DNA of 40,871 bases, taken from Spirogloea muscicola (taxonomy: Eukaryota; Streptophyta; Zygnematophyceae; Spirogloeales; Spirogloeaceae). Shown here in pieces: positions 37,343 through 40,871 of the stretch (position 1 is its first letter; every line of letters begins with the position of its first letter). The stretch lies in contig WELB01000026.1 of assembly GCA_009602725.1 (NCBI GenBank), positions 996,498-1,037,368 on the forward strand, in the 5' to 3' direction. Both the position numbers and the translations under genes were made by a program. Under the pieces are notes generated by a model. That model saw only the letters and a program-made list of their open reading frames with translations. It had not been told where the DNA came from and ran no database searches.

Positions 37343-40300
37343 TCATGTGTCGTCCTTCCTCCTCTTCTTTGCCACTTTCAATGTGCCTTGGGGCGTGTCT
37401 GCAGCAGCCGCTGCAGGCGTTGATGCCTTCTTGCTCTTTGACACTGAAGTAGCCTGCAAAGCTGGAGTAACTGGAGCCCCATCCAAGGCAACCTGCACGG
37501 GAGAGACAGTCAGCCAAGTCTGTTGCAGGTAGACATGGCAGACGGCGACTGAAGGAAAATGAAAAGGAAAACTACCAGATATCATAGCAAGAGCACCTCC
37601 CTTTGAGTGGCAGGCAATGACTTTGCGATCTGTCACTAACACAGAGATCACCAATTGCAGTCCAAAGTTTACCTATACCTGTACCCATACCTGATAGACT
37701 TGAGAAGGGTGAGAGGCAGACCTTCTTGGCTTTCTTCAAGCTCTTGCCAGAAGGGGTGGCACTGGCTGGGGTTGCTGCCACTGCTGGTGTGGCAGGTACT
37801 TCTGCCCCCGGGGCCGCAGCTGCATGGCTCTTCTTCTCCTTCTTCTTTGACTTCGGTGTTGGCTCCTTCTCTGCTGAGGCTGCTCCATCTGGCATGCCAT
37901 CCTCAAGTCTTCTCTTTTCCTTTTGCTTGGGTTTCTCTGCAATCACCAGGCAAGCAAGCTGTAAGCGGCACTACTGCATTTCGAACTCAGCAGGCAACTC
38001 CTTCCAATGCGCTCCTGCTTTGTCTGAAGCGCCCTCAGTTTGGCCGAGTTGACCACATGCCCCTAAGAGAGCGTCCTTGCACCCGTCAGCCGATCGACTG
38101 CACCGCCTCCGGCGCCGTTGGAAGGAGCAGGACCGACTAGCAAGGCCAATCGGTGCTGCAACAACCCCCGCGGCCGTCCTCGGCAGGCTGAGGGGCCTCC
38201 GGTGCTCAGCTCAGCCCGAGCTTCAGTGTGGTTAAAGCAGACTCATCATGGGGCAAGCTACTATGAGGCTCCAAGGCAACTGGATCTTCTCGGCGCTTGT
38301 TTGTGGTTCCAACCCATCCTGGTCATTGATTCAAAGTGCAACATCCTCGCAGTAACAACCTCTTTCTATGAGGATCTGTTATGGGCTCCTGCTACTTGTC
38401 AGCAACTTGTGGAAGTCAACAAATGCCGCAAGCTAAATTGGTGTCACAGTCACTTTCTGGGTTGGACGACTATAGGTCGTATGTGCAGAGAACCCTAAAT
38501 AGCTGATTACGCAAGAAAAAGTGACTGCAAGTGACAGCACTCCTTGACTTGCAGTCAGATCGGCTGTATGATTTACCTGCAGGGGTGGTAGCAGCCGTCT
38601 GCTTAAGGCCATCAATTACACCCTTCATGACATCAATATTTCGCCTAGGGGCCACCCCATTGTCATAGAAATTAAGCCTCTCCTCCACCTGCTCCTTGAG
38701 CTTCTCACCGAAGCTGTTCGTGCTCGTCTCTACAACTCAGCATAAGATAGGGTTACATGATTGCACTTTGCTAGATCAGTACAACTGCAGTACTCATTTC
38801 CCCCCCTCTTTGCGGAAGCAGAGCCCGACCTTGACTTGTAATACATGCATGCCAATGCATGTATTGCTCTATGCCAACAGCTGGCACAACCCTAGTAAAT
38901 TCACCAAGCTCGCCCTAAGGATATGACATTTGTCAAGCGAGACGGAGGTGAATGAAAGCCACCTGAGAAGCAATCTATTCTGCAAGCTATGGAGCACTTG
39001 TTCGCAAGGTAGCGTGAGATGCGCCCCTTGTTCCGTGCTGACGCCCTTCCTATGAATGACGAGTGGAAGATGAGGCCGTACTTCGGCGTATTGCCCTTTG
39101 TCTTTAGAGCTCTGTCATTGTGAACAGGTGAGAAGTGTGAGTTCCTTGGACTCACATTGCAGAAGGCAATACATGCTACCTTCACATAGCTTGTTGCTAT
39201 GCAACAGGCTATGCATAGGTATATATCTGTAAGCACAAGGTAAATACATGCTACAATTGCTACCTTCACACAGCCTGTGCAACAGGCTATGAATAAATAT
39301 GTCTGTAAAGGATGCTGAAGAATGATGTGCTAGGGTCCACTTTACCTGAACAGGGCCTTCTCAGCACCCAAAATCTGCACAGTGGAGGCCGGATACTTGG
39401 CTAAGTTGGTAAGGCTGCCGGCATGTGAGATAAGTCGAGCCCCGACCACCTCCCCAATAAGCGCCCCCAGATTTGGGGCCACATCTGCCATCTTGGATAC
39501 AAGGTATGCGTACACATCCCTGCGAAAATCCACCAACTTCACTACCCGCTGTGCAAAGTTCTCAATGTTGATCATGTCAATTGGGGATATGTCCTGGCCT
39601 GCGGGGACGCAGCATTGGCATGGTGCCATGAGATTGTTGCCCTTCAAGTAATGTGACTTATCACAAATACAATTCCACAGACAAGCTGCAAAGAGGGGAA
39701 TTTCAATGTAGAGGTCGACTGCAGTAGCAACAATAGCTAGGTGATGAGTGCATACCCATGGAAGCTCTTGCAGCCTCCAGCACCTCCTGCGCTTTGTCGG
39801 GGTCACCGATTATCTCTGTGAGTGAGGGGAGCGTGTCCTCTGCCAACTTCGATTTGTCCTTGATCAGCCCCGCACACTGTGCATACTGATAGTTGTCATT
39901 CACAATCTTCACCAGCTCGGGAAAGTGCCATGAGTACCACTCCCTGTCACACCATGCCGCACATGTCAAAATCGCCTTGACAGTATTCAGAAGCAAGAAC
40001 CACTGAGCTACATACCTTGTTAACCTCTTCAACTTATATGCAGGATGGGTGACGGCGCACCTGACGCGCATGCAGAAGGTGTTGATGTCCTTGTCCAGCG
40101 TGTCGAGCAGGCTGATGCTCTGGATGATCATGTTATCGACGCGGTTGACATTGAACTTTACCTTGGAACGGCTGTAGCTGTGCCCGAGCCCAAGCTGCGC
40201 CTTTTCCAGGTCGCCTTCCTGCATTCACCATGGTTCAGGCAGCAGACGACCACAGCTTCAGCTTCAGCTTCTTATTGGTGCCTGCCGACGCTAAGCATTG

Positions 40301-40796
40301 ACCGACGAGAACAACCCACCAGAAAAGTTGCATGATCAGCATCCAACTGCTAGGAGGGCGTAACGATCATACTCGGGGCGGCTGCGCAGCCCATTGTGCA
40401 GGTCAGTCATTGCCGTATGCGCCGCCCAAGTAACGAAAGAAGCTGCATGCATTGTTCCCCTGTCCAAGGTGACGCCATTGAGCGACTCGAGGGACCTGAA
40501 CAGAGCAGCTAGGCTTGTGGGCGCACCGCTCAAGCTGGAGGCATGTGGCGGGGGCACCTTGAGGTCCTTGATGAAGCGGGCAAAGTGGAGGCGGATGCCG
40601 CGCACGAGCTCCAGGATGAAGTCGTTGCTCTGGCAGGGGATGCCGGTGGCCTCCTGGATGGCGGACCCCAGCTTGGGCTCCGCCACGGCCAGGCTGAACT
40701 TGGGCGCCTTCTTGGCGCTGCCGCCGCCGGCGGCGGCCTTGCTGACCTTGGGCAGGTTCAGCTCCAGGAAGCTCTCCAGCTCTGTCGTCAGGAGGC
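37343..40796 (-). CDS. NOP56: NOP56, box C/D snoRNP core protein, 5' partial
   Basis: Eight exons join with exact phase: 40796-40558, 40218-40061, 39943-39756, 39598-39346, 39111-38963, 38729-38577, 37936-37722 and 37492-37343 (TGA). The visible protein starts in the N-terminal domain ([34 protein letters not shown]). It runs through the coiled-coil/Nop region ([100 protein letters not shown]) and ends in a Lys/Ala/Pro-rich tail with KSKKKEKKS and [13 protein letters not shown]56 pairs with NOP58 to position fibrillarin for 2'-O-methylation of rRNA in the nucleolus. The tail is the expected eukaryotic nuclear/nucleolar extension. NOP56 rather than NOP58 is favoured by [20 protein letters not shown] and [13 protein letters not shown]. 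The first exon(s), with the N-terminal ~60-70 residues, lie beyond the right edge. Confidence 0.95.
39171..39309. repeat. Duplicated hairpin unit in a NOP56 intron
   Basis: Within the intron 39112-39345, two related units follow each other: 39171-~39235 and 39246-39309. Both contain ACATGCTAC, GCTACCTTCACA, GCAACAGGCTATG and a TCTGTAA end. In unit 1, CATAGCTTGTTGC and GCAACAGGCTATG (39185-39213) form a 13-bp stem with one G-T type mismatch and a 3-nt loop. In unit 2 the stem is shortened to AGCCTG/CAGGCT with loop TGCAA, as if part of the loop arm was deleted. Confidence 0.75.
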
Positions 40797-40850
40797 CTGT
40801 CACGACCTCCGCCGCGTGTGTGGGCCGTCAGCAGGAGGCCCAGCGTCCGC

Positions 40851-40871
40851 TGCGGCGGCGGCGGCGGCGGC
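40851..40871. repeat. (GGC)n run at the right edge
   Basis: GCGGCGGCGGC continues to the last base of the window. It lies 5' of the first visible NOP56 exon, in intron or upstream exon sequence. Its length beyond the window is unknown. Confidence 0.85.

Noticed and set aside
39112-39345. Canonical box C/D snoRNA in the NOP56 intron
   Set aside because: The only ATGATG-like C box seen nearby (~39322) is on the non-coding strand, with no paired D box. Only the hairpin repeats are reported.

Overview
The window is nuclear DNA from a photosynthetic eukaryote, most likely a green alga (Chlorophyta; a trebouxiophyte-like genome is my guess). The evidence is: intron-dense genes with GT-AG introns; GC-rich exons with GCC/GGC runs; a plastid FAD4-type desaturase; a plant-type FAD monooxygenase with a probable transit peptide; a plant/amoeba-type giant BEACH protein; and a LINE fragment with an R2-like C-terminus. 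Nothing bacterial, viral or CRISPR-like was seen. Exons were joined by eye, using splice consensus, phase continuity and remembered family conservation.

Layout. 1-123: poly-T at the contig edge. 124-2853 (+): EF-hand plus TMEM65 membrane protein, 5' partial. 3485-4796 (-): glycolipid transfer protein (GLTP) in five exons, convergent with TMEM65. 4935-~6001 (-): decayed 3' end of a LINE. 6530-25152 (+): one very large gene for a SPIRRIG/LvsA/WDFY3-type BEACH protein (armadillo-like region, ConA-like domain, PH-BEACH, BEACH, WD40). One of its introns holds a ~0.75 kb pure CT tract with a short assembly gap. 25724-28320 (-): DHH/DHHA1 phosphoesterase, cut by a 531-base gap. 28854-30082 (+): FAD4/TMEM189-type desaturase, divergent from the DHH gene across the same gap. 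30436-~31087 (-): small membrane protein resembling PEX11 (tentative). 31398-~32779 (-): carboxylate-clamp TPR protein. 33739-35907 (-): CTF2/MO1-type FAD monooxygenase with six exons and 470 aa. 36532-36611: two adjacent perfect hairpins in intergenic DNA. 37343-40796 (-): NOP56, eight visible exons, continuing off the right edge.

The genes do not form a pathway. They are a mix of housekeeping functions: mitochondrial membrane, lipid transfer, membrane trafficking, plastid lipid and isoprenoid redox, chaperone adaptor and snoRNP core. No convincing new multi-gene system is present. The best leads are the EF-hand/TMEM65 architecture, the paired intergenic hairpins, the LINE terminus with a 16-bp duplication that includes the stop codon, the in-frame TAG just upstream of the BEACH start, and a duplicated hairpin unit in a NOP56 intron.
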